Of a stretch of 64,000 nucleotides of DNA, positions 33,065 through 45,400 are shown piece by piece. A program made the translations under genes and the position numbers. Source of the DNA: Cochliopodium minus (Eukaryota; Discosea; Himatismenida; Cochliopodiidae); contig JAMYWO010000135.1 of the NCBI GenBank assembly GCA_024220525.1, positions 56,849 to 120,848 on the forward strand, written 5' to 3'. Each line of letters starts with the position of its first letter. Position 1 is the stretch's first letter. Under the pieces are notes generated by a model. The model saw only the letters and a program-made list of their open reading frames with translations. It was not told the DNA's origin and searched no databases.

Positions 33065-34721
33065 TTATTTTTTAAAAGAGTTCGTAATGAAAAGAACGAG
33101 GACATAGACCAAAATGAAAATGAGAGAAAAAATGGAGAAGATGAGAGCGGCGGCAGAAATGCTGCTGGATGTTTTGGTGGTTTCAGTTGGGGTGGAGCCA
33201 ATAGTGGCAACTACATCCCAGTGGAAAGTATATGAACCGAAAATGGTATTGTTGACTTTCCACTATTGACAACGAAGCCTTTGATTTTTCAAAATAATTA
33301 AAATTTTTTAATATAAAATTTATTTTATTTTTAAAATAGAAAAATTCAAAAATAAAATTGCTTTCATTTAAATATTTTTTTGTACCTTTAGCGAACATTA
33401 TTGAACCATCAGTTGGAGAGTTTGTGACTAAAAAAATTTTTTACTATATTTACCATGATTTCGAGTAAATATATTTTTATTTTATTATGATTTTACATTT
33501 TATAATTTATATTTTATATATATTTTTTTATTTTATATTTTATATTTTTTATTTTATATTTTTAATTTTTATTTTATTTTTATTTTTAATTTTTTTTTTT
33601 TTTTTTTTTTATTTTTATTTTATTTTATTTTAATTTTTTTAAAAAACCTGGTTGACTGGTGACCCTAATTAAAAAAATCATGGGATTGTTGATTGGACGT
33701 TGTCCACTGCGGGAATGATTGCACCATTTGTCGTGGTAGTTTCGAGTCCTCTGATGGAAGGAGATTTTGCCGCAGTGATTGTTTGGAGTGTCACTGGTGT
33801 TTTCCCATTTGCAGCTAAATAAGTATAAAAATAAAATTTGAATAAAAAAAATAAATATAAAAAAATTTAAATATAATAAAATTTAAATATAAAAAATATA
33901 AAAAAATAAAATCAATTAAAATAAAATACTTAATCAGCATTGATGAAATAAAAACCTTATCTATTAAATTAAATTTTCAATTATCTCTATATAGTGAAAT
34001 TTTTTTATAAGGCGCTATAATACCTCATTTTTACAAATAATGCATTCTCTATATTGAAGATATATCTTCTAATATACAATTGATATTTACATACAGTGTA
34101 TGGTGATTAAGCATAATTATGCAGATTATTTTTCCTTATGATATATGATGTGGCATGAGAATTTGAATATATTTTGTTTGATTAAAATCAAAGACATACC
34201 TATCTTCCATGCTTTTTCAGTGACATCATAATTGATGGATCCATACACATCATTCTTTGGCAAATCGATATCTGTGAGATTATATGACAGTGCCACATCT
34301 TCGAAGGTACCCAAAGAGATTGCAGCTGCTCCTGTTTTGGATTGAGGACCCCCTATCTGATATTGAAAAGGCTCAAAATCACTTATACTGATATAAGTGA
34401 TATCACAGTAGTATTATAACATGATGACTATATCCATGATATGATCTTGGGAATTAAATGAATTTTATTATCAAACATGAAATAAATTTTTGTCAAATAT
34501 ATGAAGTATGCACATTTGATGTATATATAATATCCAAATAAATTTAAATGATGATTATATCTATACAAAAATGGTTGTCCATCCTCAAGGCAATAAGAAT
34601 TTGAGAATTGAGATTCTTGGAAGGTCTTGGTGACGGATGTGAATGGCCATATGGATTTGAGGGTATTCTTTGCAGCAAAAGAAACAGAAAGGACAATAAG
34701 AATCAAAAAGATAATTTTCAT
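33065..34721 (-). CDS. Type I membrane protein with secreted ectodomain, unknown
   Basis: Exons 34721-34567, 34387-34200, 33814-33648, 33427-33386 and 33278-33065. Starts with a signal peptide (MKIIFLILIVLSVSFA) and ends with a Thr/Ser-rich stalk (TPTETTKTSSS) and a membrane helix followed by FKK. The ectodomain looks beta-rich (TFEDVALSYNLTDI, FGSYTFHWDVVATIG). Two one-base frame breaks are needed: one in exon 3 near the CCC/T7 runs at about 33690, one in exon 5 in a GGAAAG context near 33260. Adding one base to each homopolymer gives a single open frame. It faces the Cys-rich membrane-protein gene tail to tail. Function unknown. Confidence 0.6.
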
Positions 34722-35014
34722 TTTTTATTTTTTATTTATAAGAAATTTAATTTTCTCAAAAAAAGAAATGTTCTCACCTTTTTTGAAAGAATGAACCCCA
34801 AAAAAACCTTTTTTATATGTGAAAAAGTCTGAGTGAGATTATTTCTGTTTTAAAGTTTATTTGAAAAGAAAATTAAAAAAGAGTTTATAGGGTGAAATGA
34901 AGAAATGCCTCATAGATTCCTTTTAGCTTGTTCTTTTGAAACTAAATCAAAGTTTTCAATAACTTTAACACTTTTAAAACTTAGAAAAATGAAAAACTTT
35001 AGAAAAAACAATTT

Positions 35015-37263
35015 TTATTTGGTGTTAGTTTTGAAAGTAAGTAGTCTTTCAGTGACATAATTAGCCATAAAGTTGATAATCACGAATAATACAGGTTTAG
35101 GAACTCTGAAAAAATTTCTCTTGAGACACAGTAAAAAAGAAAAGGTACGGAATTTAAAATTAGGAGGGAAAAGATGGTGAAATTTGCTCATCCAAACGTT
35201 TCCATCTTCAAAACTTTGGATGACTTTGAAGCCGATATTTTTAGATAAGTTTTGGGACTTTGAATAAACAGAAGTTTTTATCTCTTGATCATAATTGATT
35301 TCAATGTAGGGGTTTGCTGAATGAATCAAAAATAAGCGGAAAAAGTCTTCATTCTTAATGTTTTTTGTGATCGAGTAGAAAAAGGGAGTATGTCCGTAAT
35401 ATTCGACCAAGTTGGGATCAGATTTTTGCTCGAGGAGATACTGTACCACTTTGAGTTGGCTGGATTTGTTCCTGCAATACCTTGATAATGCGGAGTTGTT
35501 ATAACTAATCACTTTTTTCACATCGATTTTTTGTTCAACCAAAAATCTTTTTTAGAATGAAATTAAATAAAAAATTTTGGGTAAATTATTCAAAAAAATG
35601 AACCTCAAATTCTCAAGTGTGACGTCATCTAAAAGGACATAGCTTAAAATGAAAGTTTCTCCATCTTTAGAAATAAAGTTCAAGTCTATACCATTCTTGA
35701 TCATCAGTGAGACAACACGGAAGTCTAGATTTTTGTGGTAGGACAGTGCAGAAAGCAAACAATTATTCTCGTTGTAGGAATTTCGAGAATTCAGGTTGAT
35801 TTTCAATTCAATCAGATATTTGGCCACTTCAAAGTTGTCTTCGTAAGAAAAAGAGAAAAGACAGCTTTCATTGTAATTATTGGGTGCTCTCACATCTACT
35901 TTCTGATCCACCAAAAGTTTTATGATTTCAATGTCGTATTTGGTATAGTTCCTCGTGTATAAATGCAATGCAGTATTGTCTGACCCGTCTTTGAGATTGA
36001 ATTTGCATTTGTAGTCTAGAAGAAGCTTGATTGAGTCGTAGGTAAGGGTTTTGTTGTGGAACAATCTGTGCAGACATGTTTCTCCCTCAGAATTAATGAT
36101 GTTTGGATTTGCTTTGTTCTGTAGAAAAAGTTCCTAATTAAAAAAAAATTTATTTGAAAAAAAAATATTTTAAATTAAATTGAAGAAAATATTCAAAAAA
36201 ATATTTTAAATTAAATTGAAGAAAATATTCAATTAGTTTTACCAAAATTTCTGCAGAAAATTCGGAATTAGAAGAAATGTTATGAAGAGGACTGTTTTTA
36301 TACTTGTCCGTAATGTTTGGATCGGCTTTAACGCTGAAAAGATACTTCAACACTTCTTTCGAAAAGGAGTAGCCTGCAGCCAAAAACAAGTATGTCCACT
36401 CATTGAAGTCAGTAGTTTTATTAACGTTGCTTTGGTCGATGTGCTGTTTAATAAACTCTAAATCTCCGTTTTTTTGGCATAACTCAGATCGGAGTTTTAA
36501 ATCTTCGAGTTTAAAACTGTTTTTGTCCAATTCTTGGATAAGCCAACCTAATCCCTCGTATATCCCTTTTCCTTGAGTGGCACAGCTCCCTACTATTCTC
36601 CATTTTCTGTCTTTGATTTGGTTCAAGTCGAACAATTGAGCCAGATACTCTATTTTCTCTGCTCCTGGAAGATCTTGTTTGTTTGCATACACCAACAAAG
36701 GAATTCCTCTTAGGCTTTCATCTTCCAAGAAATTGACTTCGAAAAAAAAAATTCAATTTGAAGTTTTCTCAAAAAATTTGTTATACTTGGTTGTTTGATT
36801 ACAAACAAATCATTCATAATTTTGCAACAGAAGAAGAAATAATTTCTATTTATTGATTATTAATTTAATATGATTATATTATATATTAATTATTATAAAT
36901 GAATTTTCATTAGTTTATTTTATACATAATTGGTCTTTGCTATCTTGAAATCTGGATTGATCAATGCTATCTATCATGTATATTATTCCCTTTATATTAT
37001 GCAATAAACTTCTATAAAAAAACATTTTTTGACACCCTAAATCCCAACTCATTATATTAAGATTTGAGTATTTAATTGTCTCTATATTCATTCCTGTATA
37101 AGGTATTCTATGGAGGATTTGTTAGGAAAATATTGGGTGATATGTTTTCTTATTACGTATAATCAATGTTGCCCAATCTCGATTTATAAAGAAAGGTTGT
37201 TTTCCCCACAGAATCCAATCCAATAAATATAATCTTTAATTCGTTTGAAAAAAGATTTCCCAT
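35015..37263 (-). CDS. Arf-family GTPase fused to ankyrin repeats
   Basis: Five exons: 37263-37157, 37107-36926, 36736-36243, 36133-35604 and 35546-35015, every phase consistent, about 614 residues. The N-terminal 180 residues are an Arf small GTPase: [12 protein letters not shown] with Gly2 as expected for N-myristoylation, P-loop GLDSVGKTT, switch II WDLGCQK (GGQ of Arf reads GCQ, catalytic Gln kept), NKQDLP and [16 protein letters not shown]. Then come about eight ankyrin repeats ([35 protein letters not shown]) and a C-terminal module ([26 protein letters not shown]) shared with the ankyrin gene at 19-20.6 kb. Arf proteins recruit effectors to membranes in the GTP state; here the effector arm may be the ankyrin array. 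No stop or frame break separates the two halves: SCATQG through the first ankyrin repeats lie in one exon. Confidence 0.93.
36159..36230. repeat. 36-base perfect tandem duplication
   Basis: Two identical 36-base copies, 36159-36194 and 36195-36230, in intron 3 of the Arf-ankyrin gene. Confidence 0.95.
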
Positions 37264-37827
37264 CAATTTTTTTTAATTTTAAATTAAATTTATAAATATT
37301 AAATTAAATATATAAATTAATATATAATTCTTTTAGATGTTTTTAAAAATCTTTTTAATGTGTTTTTTTTTATTAATGTATTGAAAAATTGTTTATTTTA
37401 ATATTCTCTCTTTTACTTATTCCTTTTTTGAAACAAAATTAAAAAACAGCTTTTGACTGATTTCATTCATTCATATAAGAACTTTTTTCAAAAACATCCT
37501 CTGATAACTGGATTTATGGTTCCTGTGTTCTTTCAAATCTGAAAGAATTATTTTATTTATCTTTAAAAAGGGAATTGTTGTACTACAACTAATTTGTCCA
37601 TTTTATTTATTTGAATTTAACTTTTGTACATGAATAAAACTTCAAATTTTGCAACAATTGTAGGCATAATATTAATTAATAGATTAAATAGATTTAGATC
37701 TCAAACATTAAAAACTATATTAGTTTTTTCAAAATTTTTAATCTTAAAAAAAACAAATTAAAAGAAAAATCGCAAAAGGATTTACAACATAAGTTGATTT
37801 TGGCAATAATCCAAATTGATAAAAAAA
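37264..37827. other. Intergenic, divergent promoters
   Basis: About 560 bases between the Arf-ankyrin and Sel1 genes, A/T-rich, with no reading frame, repeat copy or RNA gene that I can support. Confidence 0.55.
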
Positions 37828-39282
37828 ATGGAGAAAAAAAGATATGAAAACATGTCCGATGAATTCTCTCAATATTATAAAAGAGCTATCTTGGGCGATC
37901 CATTTGCCCGAGCAGTTTTGAGCTATAAATTATATTATGGAAATGGGATCGAAAGAAATCTCAAAGATTCTAAAGAATGGTGCCTATCGTCTTGCAAAGA
38001 GGGGAACAAATTTGGTTTAGCACTCAAATATATCTATGGATTAGATTGTAAGGTCGATAATGAGGAAGCCTTCAAATTATTGGGACAATTGGAGAATGAG
38101 ATGGATCATTTCACTGAAAATGATAAGGTAATTTAAATAGATTAATAATTTGACCATCAATTGAAATTGATATCTATTCATTTATTTTGAATTGATTATA
38201 TTTTCTTTATGAATCAGAACGAGATTATTGTATTCAGAATTTATAAATTATGTTTATATCAGATCATTTTAAGTATAATGCTTAAAATTATGGTGTTGAT
38301 TACTAGAATTGAAATCACTTTATCTTCATAATGCACTCAAATGATTTAACAAAAAAAAATTTTGGGGATACTCATTATGCCCTAGAATAACATATCTTAA
38401 TTAGAAAGAAAAATATTTTAATTTTTGTTTTGATTTCGATGCAATTCTTGGTTTTTGTTTGTTTGCTCGATAAAGTTTATAAAAAAAAATTAAAAATTAA
38501 AGGGAAAAAAAAAAATTTTACATAGGCCATAATTCTAAACTACGTAGGATTCATGCACAGCTCAGGCCGAGGAACAATTAAGAACCAAATGATAGCAAAA
38601 GAGTATTACCTGAAGGGAATAGAGCTGGGAAATGACAGCAGCATGTTCAACTTGGGAGTTCTTTATTTGAGCGGGTATCCTGAGAAAGGATTTAACCCCG
38701 AGCATGCTGTAGAATACCTCCAAAAAGCTGTTTTGATGGGAAATTCTGATGCTGAAGTGACTTTAGCTAAATGTTACGAGGTTTTTTCCAGAAAATAAAT
38801 TGTTCAAATTTTTTTTATTTTTTTTAAATTGAATTATTCTTCAAAATAAATATTTTTGTTCAGAGTTAATAAATTATTTTTTTTAAATTATTTATTAGCG
38901 TGGATACGGTGTAGAAAAAAATATAAAAACAGCAATCCATTACTACGAAAGATCCGCAGACCGAGGCAATTCCTACTCGCTCATGGCCATTGCAAACAAC
39001 CCTCAATTTTGGACAACCATCAACCTCGACAAATACGCCTACTACTACTTTAGGGCCATCAAAAACGACCCAAAATTCGAAAATATATTACGAGTACTCT
39101 TGAAAGAAAACAAAGTCACTTGGCTTAAGGAGTATCACGTTTATTGGGACCGATTGGAAATGTTGCAGAGTGGCATTGTTACTTTGCTGCTTGTTTCTAA
39201 GTTCAGAAGTTGTTCAAATGCCAAATTTTTCGTTAATGGCGTGTGTATGATGGTTATAAAACATTATTGTTCTCTCAATTAA
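37828..39282 (+). CDS. Sel1-like repeat protein
   Basis: Three exons, 37828-38127, 38526-38780 and 38899-39282, all phase 0, about 312 residues. Several Sel1 (TPR-like) repeats are visible: ARAVLSYKLYYGNGIERNL, MHSSGRGTIKNQMIAKEYY, NLGVLYLSGYP...EHAVEYLQKA and KCYERGYGVEKNIKTAIHYY. Sel1 repeats form superhelical protein-binding scaffolds, often in ER or signalling complexes. There is no signal peptide or membrane segment, so it is probably cytosolic. The C-terminal 80 residues are not repeats. Intron 1 (about 400 bases) contains repeat copy C in reverse orientation. Confidence 0.85.
38245..38490 (-). repeat. Dispersed repeat, copy C (in Sel1 intron 1)
   Basis: Reverse complement of the sequence shared by copies A and B: reading on the minus strand, TTTATAAACTTTATCGA, AAAACCAAGAATTG, AGATATGTTATTCTAG, GCATAATGAGTA, AAGATAAAGTGATTTCAATT and AAATGATCTGATATAAACA. 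It fills most of intron 1 of the Sel1 gene. Confidence 0.85.
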
Positions 39283-39416
39283 AAATGTACAGTTCAAAAA
39301 TGTGTAAGATTTTTTGAGGAAAAAAAAAAGGATTTTTAAAAATCATTTAATTTTTTTCAGTTGAGTTGGGAACTTTTTTGAAACGTCCATTCTTTTTCAA
39401 AAATTTTTATTTTATT

Positions 39417-42400
39417 TTATATATATTTCGCGATGAAATCTTTCAATTTCAAGAATCTTTCCCTACAAGCGGACTGCCAAGGAATCATGGAAGGATCCAT
39501 GATGAACTCGTGCTCGACCAAAGCCTTTTCGGACAAAGAAAGGAACATCAAAAGAGACTGTTTGAGCTTGAAAATGAGAGGATCATCCTGGTTAGGCTTC
39601 TCCAAAACGGGGGTAGATTTATCAAAGCTAGGAGAACTTGCAATAATGATGCTGTCCAAACTGTAGTTGGTATTTGAAGTGCTAGTAATTAAATTGTTGG
39701 ATGTGTTGTTGATGTTGTTGATGGTTGGGCTGCTGGAGTTATTGTTGTTGTTGATGTTGATTACGTTGTCGAAGTTGGGGGAGGACTTGTTGAGGCGTCG
39801 ATCGACTTTGGGGGAGGTGATGAAGGTGGGAGTAGTGGTGCACTTTGAAACTTTCTCCAGGGGAACGAAAAATTCTTTCTCCGAATTGGAAACGGAACTA
39901 GAAGATTGAGAAAGGTTAGAATTGGAAGTGTTGGGAGAATTAGAAACGGAATAGGAAGATTGGGAAAGATTAGAAAGATGGGAAGAAGGAGGCAAAGAAA
40001 CTTTTTCACAAGGAGGAGTGTCATTGTTGAGAGTTTTGTCGAGATCAAGAGGTTTTTCCAAGATCGAAGTGTAAGAGGGGATTTTCTCGAAAAGAGGCAT
40101 TCTTTGTAAGTTTTGTCGAGGCGAGGCCCTTTCGAATTGAGTTCGGGGTGAGATCGATTTTTCGGTGAGCACTCTCGGAGAAATCGTTGATTTTTCTATG
40201 GGTGACACGCTTCTTGGGGATGTCGACTTCTCGGGGTAATTTGGTGAGGGGGTTGGTTGCATACTTGTCAAAGAAAGTGGATTTTTTTCTTGCAAAAAGG
40301 ATGAACAAATCGCTTCTGGTCCTAAGAAAAAAAATTTAAATAATAAAAAAATATAATAAAAAAATGAAAAAAAATAAAAAAAAATCATTTTTTTTTTTTT
40401 TGACCTTCTGAGATAGTTGTCATTAAGTTTCCGTATAACAACCCCGAAAGGACGGTGGCTTGGGGAGAAATGAGGGCAGACTCCAACGCCTTTACCCTTT
40501 GTTCTACTAATTGTATTGCATTTTCGAGTGGGTTCAGAATCACCTTTAATTAAAAATCAAAAAAAATTTAAAAAAACAAAAAAAAAAATTTTAAAAAAAA
40601 TTTTAAAAAAAAATATTTAAACAAAAAAATTTAAACAAAAAATTTTTAAACAAAAAAAATTTTAAAAAAAATATTTAAACAAAAAAAAAAATTTCAACAA
40701 AAAAAAATTTAAACAAAAAAATTAAAAAAACCTCTTTTGTTTCACATATTTCAATCATGTTGTTAAAATGAGGAAAAGGAAAAAGGGTGGTGAAATAATT
40801 GATTTTTCTTTGTTGATTCGCAACGTTTTGTTGCTGGTTTTTTTCGAGCGAATGGGCCACATCCAACGAAAAAACTCTGTCGGAGAAATGGTTGACGGAG
40901 GCCACTTGGATGTAGCCCTTCTCCTTTTCTTCTATGTATTTCTCGAAATCTGTTTCCAGGTTGCTCAAAATCTCCAATTTTCCAAATTCTTTGAATTGCA
41001 ACTGAAAAAATAAAAATATTTTAAAATTAAAAAATATTTTAAAATTAATAAAAAATATTTTAAAATGAAAAGATTAAATTATATTCAATCACTTTTTAAT
41101 TTAATGAACAAATTTTTTAAAAAAAAGAATAAAAATTAAGATATAGAAAAATTTAAAAAAATTAAAAAATTTAAAAAATAAAAATGAAAAAAATAAAAAA
41201 TTAAGAAATAGAAATAAAAATATAAATTATAAAATGTAAAAAATAAATAATAAAAATAAAAAAAAATAATAAAATAATAAATAATAAATAATAAATAAAA
41301 AAATAAAAAAATAAAAAAAAAATTACCAGCATCTTCTCTTTAAAATCAGAGATTCTCATGTTCAACTTGTCCCTGTAGATGAAGTTGAGGCCGTTGTATT
41401 TGTTGAAGATCCTGCCATAAAAAGAAGCCCGGAAGAACTTGTAAGAGACCTTGTCGGACGAAGCCAAGTTGATAGTACTGTTCGAGCTCGAATAGTTGTT
41501 GTTGTTTGTCTTTGTGATCTCCTTTAACAATGACTCAGATGCTTTGGATGCTTTGAGGTACGTCTCGTTGAGCTTGGCGATCTGGTTGGTGCTGGAGTAG
41601 ATCATGATGATGTGGTTGTAGAACTCGATGCTGTTTTTGTAGCATTTGGCTTTTTGGAAGTAGTTGGCTGTGAACTCCAGGTATTTGGTGAGCCCTTCCA
41701 CGCTCCAAAAAGCAGATTTTAGCTGCACAATAAATTAAAAGTTCAAAAATTTTTGTAGTAATCAAAACAATGTTGTTAAGAATTTTTTTGAATATAAAAA
41801 ATAAATTCATTTCAAAAAAAATTCATTTCTAAAAAATTTAAAATAAAAAAAAATTTATTTAATAAATTCAATTTTTCGAAAAGAATTTTTTTGAATAAAA
41901 AATAAAAAAAAAATTATATTCATAGGAGAATTTTGATTTTCAAAAGATGATAAAAATTTTTTTGTTTGAAAATAAATTCATTGAATAATATTTTTGATAA
42001 AAATAAAATAAAAAAATAAATTTATTTAAAAAAAAAAACTAAAAGATTGAAAAAAAATAAATATACAATCATATAAGAATGTAAAGTTTTTAATTTTGAT
42101 TTTAAAAATTACAAAAATAAATTAATGCATATTTATTAATAATTTAAAACAAATATTACGTTTTCAACGTCGTCTTTCATGAGCCTAAACTCATCTTGTT
42201 GGACTGTTGGGGAGATGCTCATCAAAACCTTGTGGATTGACTTAACTTTTATGTTGGAGGCTTTTTTGGAAAGTTGGAGGTATTGTATCACAAACGAAGA
42301 AACAATGCAGTACGTGTGAGCAGCTTCTTCATAAAAGTTTCTTTTTATATTGATGTCGGCTATAAGATTAAGCCAAGTTACCTATTTGTAAAATAAGTTG

Positions 42401-45400
42401 TAAATAAAAAATATAAAATTAAAAAATAAGAAATTTTAAAAAAAATAAGATACTTTATAAAAATGAAAAAAAATAAACAATTAGATCAGAATTTAAAAAA
42501 TTTAAAAAATTAAAAAAAAATTGAAAAAAATATAAAGAGTACTCTTAAATCAGGACTCCTTGCGTACCCAGAAGATATTTCTTTGCAGATTTCAATCTTG
42601 AGCTCAGGATTGTTTTCGAAAACTCTGAGCTTCTTGACATTCTCACAAACCGACAAAATGGAAGTCTGAAGCTCACAGACGTCGCTGTAGAGTTCTTCCT
42701 GATTCTTTTTGGCGATCTCCGTCAAATTGTGGAGAGAAATCTCAAGAATTTCGACTCCATCGATCAAATGTTCAGAAAGTAGTTTGGACAAAGAGATGCT
42801 GATGATCATCTTGACGAAACTGAAATTTCCTTTGGTTTTGTGGTTTTTTTGTATCAAAAGAAACAAGAGTGTCGTTGCATCTTCCCTGATTTGTTTGTAG
42901 TTGGATTCGAAAAGCTGCAAGATGTTCAAAATGAGATCTTCGCAAAGCAAGTTCTTGTTGTCAAACAAACTGGTCATCTTGGTTATGATGACAGAAAACT
43001 GAGACAAAAGGGCTTTTTGGAGAAACTCCGAGCTAGAATGTTTGAGGATTTTGTTCAAAATGGACAAGTAAGTGGACAAAAACGGAGATTTTTCGCCGAA
43101 CAAATTGAGGAAAGTCTGGGAAAACAAAATACTTATCTCCACAATCGCCAAATTGCTCTCCTCTTTGAATTCTTGAGTGATTTGGAGCTCAGGGATTCTT
43201 TGGGAGCAATGGGAAAGGAGGAGAAGAAAACTTCCGACGCGAGAAGTGTTCTCTGTTTTCCACCAGTTGATCAAAAACTCTTTTCGGCAGTTTTTCAGGC
43301 AATAAATGAAACACAAGATCCAGTTTTGGTTCTTTTCTGGATTGAGCATCTTTGTGGCAACAGAGGACACTTGCATGATGAATGGGAAGTACATGGTGGA
43401 AACAATGCGAAGATCTTTCAAATCTGAAATTTCAGAATCGTGTCTCTTCAGGAGTTTCAGCAAAATATTGATTGCATAAGAACTGTCTTGATCATTTAAT
43501 ATCGCATAATCCAAACAATGCAGAAACCCTCCAGACAATGGAAAAACAGATCTCCACATTGGTGTTCCCTCTATGTAAGATTGCACAATAGTACTTTTTT
43601 TTTTTTGAAAAATTTAATAAATAAAATGAAGAAAATTTTTTTACTATTCAGGAATTTCTTTTGGCATGTTTAGTGTCAGATAATCGGTCATGTCTGTTAC
43701 AACGTCCAAAAACGAAAAAACATTTTGAAAACTATTTAAATAATCGCCAGCCAATACTGAATGACAAGAGCTGCCCAACTAGAAATAAAAAAAACAAAAT
43801 TAATTGAAAAAAAAAAATTTGTTTTTTAAAAAAAAGGTTGACAGTTTTAATTAGATATCCTCTATCTAAAACTAAGAACAAGTCCCTGTAAAACCACGCA
43901 AAGTCTATAGCAGAGTTTTTATCACAATTTTTGAAAATCAAAGTGGAAAAATCACTAAATTTTTGCTTGAAAGAAGGAGATATATGCTTGTCTACTCCAA
44001 CAGAGTCTCCCTTCGACAAGCAAATGGATTTAAAGATGAGATCAAAAAACACCCAATACATTGTGAATCCAATGACGGATTTATGTTCCTTGTTTAACAA
44101 GACGATGAGGTTCTCTACAATAATCTCGAAGAGGTTTTCAGGCGGTTGAAACACTTTTAATAAATAAGATTTTAAAACAGAGTGTTGTATTATGTCTGAC
44201 TCAAAAACGCTTGCAGCTCTAAATTGGAGAATCATTTTTGTATTAAATTTTTGGAGAATTAAAAGTGAAAAATATTAGTTTTACTTTTTGAGCAAATCAA
44301 GTAATAGAGTGAAGCCACAGAGATTTTTTTCTTTGACATCGTAGGAAAACTTCAACAAAGTTTCAAATATGACAGGAAAATGGGTCGAGAAAACAGAATT
44401 GCTCATTCTGTTAATCTTTTTTTTTTAAAAAGTAAAATATCATTTAGAAAAATAAAAAAAAAATTATTTTTTTTACACTTGTAGAAGCAATAATCAACCA
44501 GTTGCTATTTATGATATTTTCAGCTGGGGACATCACCCTCAAAGACCTGATGGAGTTCATAAAAGAATGGATCTGCTCGTTTTGGACGACGATGGAAGAA
44601 GAAAAATAGATGTCGTAAACAAACTCGAAAGGATCTTCTTTCTTTTTGGATTTCTTTGTCTTTGAAACTTCGTCATACAAAGTATGTCTCCCGTTGTCCA
44701 TAATGAGAGCCTTCTTGTTGAGCAATGGTATCGTCATGATCTTTTCGGCTTGTTTACTTCCATTCTTGGAGACGGAGTAAAAGACAAGTTTGATGAGAAC
44801 TTTAGGAGTGATCAAGATAGGGAGATCCATAGAAACCTCGAATAAAAAAGGTTGTCCTTCTGAAACGAGGGGAGTGCAGAATTCTTTGTACTTGATCTTT
44901 TCTCCTGTGACACTCATCTGTTGCCCGTACAGCTCATATGGTTCGTTTTTTTCTTCGGACTCTATGATGCTAAAAGCGACATACAGCTTGTGTGATGTTT
45001 GGATTCCCTTTAGAGAGACAGGAGTTATGTGCAACCTGTTTTTGATGGATTTGTTCATTTGGCATTGCGAATAGTAGCAGTCCAAAAAATAATAATCAGT
45101 GATCAGCTCATTTTCAGTCTTCTTTCTTAAATCTTTCCCAATCTCCAAAACTAATTTCGATTTCAATGTTTTCCACTTTTTATTCAAAAATAAAAAAGTT
45201 GATTGTAAGAAAATTAATTAATTTACGTCTTTGTGTTTTTTTGTTTCTATCAGAAGCAAAGAATCGTCAATGCTGGGAGGGAATGCTTCATATAGAACTA
45301 ACTCTATTTCCCCATGAACAGGCTTGTCTTTCTCAAATAACTTCTTTGCAGACCAAAACAAGAACTCCCATTGAACAAAATCAGAAGAAAGAATCTTTTG

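Noticed and set aside
33183-33398. Minus-strand open frame ending in GCSCHYWLHPN
   Set aside because: It reads through an intron; the other frame gives the Thr/Ser stalk and membrane helix that complete the type I protein.
36958-37060. Suspected frame break in the Arf domain after WDLGCQK
   Set aside because: Recounting the A7 run shows the frame is continuous (ATG TTT TTT TAT AGA), so the Arf domain is intact.
25460-38490. Repeat family as introner elements that carry their own splice signals
   Set aside because: Copies B and C lie in opposite orientation relative to their host genes and do not coincide with the intron ends.
42840-43427. 195-residue plus-strand frame within the DOCK region
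   Set aside because: Antisense shadow of the DOCK exon at 43592-42543, which is continuous and in phase with its neighbours.
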